From assembly GCA_025457805.1 (NCBI GenBank), contig JALOTR010000244.1:1-5479 (forward strand): a DNA stretch of 5,479 nucleotides. The letters are read 5' to 3'. The DNA comes from Akkermansiaceae bacterium (GTDB lineage Bacteria; Verrucomicrobiota; Verrucomicrobiia; Verrucomicrobiales; Akkermansiaceae). The notes under the pieces were generated by a model. That model was not told where the DNA came from. It searched no databases and worked only from the letters and a program-made list of their open reading frames with translations. Position 1 is the first letter of the stretch, and every line of letters begins with the position of its first letter. This document shows positions 5,052 through 5,479 of this stretch, in pieces. The translations under genes and the position numbers were made by a program.

Positions 5052-5479
5052 TCAAACCTGCACCAAACCACGCTGGACCGCTAGAATCGCCGCCTCGGTG
5101 CGGGTTTCCACGCCGAGCTTTGCAAGGATGTTGCGGACATGCGCTTTGACGGTGAATTCATTGGCTGTGAGGACGCGTGCGATATCTTTATTGGATAGTC
5201 CACGGGCAATTAGCGCCAGGATTTCCAACTCACGGGCGGTGAGAGTTTGGAAGGCAGCTCGTTCGGCGAGGCGTTCTTCGACGGCGGGTGGCAGGTATTG
5301 GCGGCCCTCGATCACGGCGCGGATCGCGGCTTCGAGTTGTTTGCTTGGAATGCTCTTCAACAGGTAGCCACTTGCCCCGGCGGTCATCGCGCGGTGGATG
5401 TCTTCATCCCCATCATAAGTGGTTAGCATCAGCACGCGTGCGTCGGGTTGGGTCTTGCGTATGGTTTTCAAGGCATCGA
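5052..5479 (-). CDS. NarL/LuxR-family response regulator (C-terminal part)
   Basis: This is a DNA-binding response regulator of a two-component system. The gene is on the minus strand and its 5' end lies beyond the window. The frame stays open to the edge, reading DALKTIRKTQPDARVLMLTT. The TTG at 5471 is therefore an internal Leu codon, not the start. About 142 residues are visible. Counting from that Leu, residues 1-60 are the end of the receiver domain, with the switch Thr in LTTYD (17-18), GASGYLLK and the conserved Lys39. The phospho-acceptor Asp lies outside the window. Residues 74-139 form a LuxR-type helix-turn-helix: LTARELEILALIARGLSNKDIA, then FTVKAHVRNILAKLGVETRTEA. The gene converges on the comM remnant and is not part of the moa operon. 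A sensor kinase gene may lie further right, which cannot be seen. The target genes are unknown. Confidence 0.93.
   Translation of the reverse strand, partial: DALKTIRKTQPDARVLMLTTYDGDEDIHRAMTAGASGYLLKSIPSKQLEAAIRAVIEGRQYLPPAVEERLAERAAFQTLTARELEILALIARGLSNKDIARVLTANEFTVKAHVRNILAKLGVETRTEAAILAVQRGLVQV

Overview
The window is a compact molybdenum-cofactor (Moco) biosynthesis gene cluster, followed by a decayed gene and the edge of a regulatory gene. Base composition is moderately GC-rich. None of the plus-strand genes has a convincing Shine-Dalgarno sequence. Together with the gene styles (NrfD-type anchor, MOSC fusion, ComM/YifB remnant), this suggests a bacterium of the Verrucomicrobiota/Planctomycetota kind. 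That assignment is inference; no rRNA or other marker is present.

Positions 1-866 hold the 3' part of an NrfD/PsrC/DsrP-type membrane anchor subunit, the quinone-facing partner of a molybdo- or iron-sulfur oxidoreductase. Nine bases later comes moaA, then moaC, mobA, moaD and a gene fusing MoaE to a C-terminal MOSC domain (876-4167). All lie on the plus strand, with gaps of 9, 33 and 18 bases and two ATGA start/stop overlaps (moaC/mobA and mobA/moaD), so they look like one operon. MoaA and MoaC turn GTP into cyclic pyranopterin monophosphate. MoaD and MoaE add the dithiolene sulfurs to make molybdopterin, and MobA attaches GMP to give the bis-MGD form used by DMSO-reductase-family enzymes. 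An oxidoreductase anchor directly upstream fits, because its catalytic partner would need this cofactor. No moaB/mogA, moeA or moeB is visible here.

Positions 4168-4445 (278 bases) have no supported gene. They carry a 13-bp tandem repeat, a short hairpin just after the MoaE-MOSC stop codon, and a 9-bp inverted repeat. From about 4446 to 4968 lies the C-terminal third of a ComM/YifB Mg-chelatase-like AAA+ ATPase. Its N-terminal two thirds are missing, and there is an apparent +1 frameshift in a C-run near 4488-4491, so it is called a pseudogene.

The right edge (5052-5479, minus strand) is the C-terminal part of a NarL/LuxR-type response regulator that runs off the window and is convergent with the pseudogene.

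The least ordinary items are the MoaE-MOSC fusion and the truncated, frameshifted comM remnant. I saw no clear evidence of a wholly new system such as a CRISPR array, defence island or intact mobile element.
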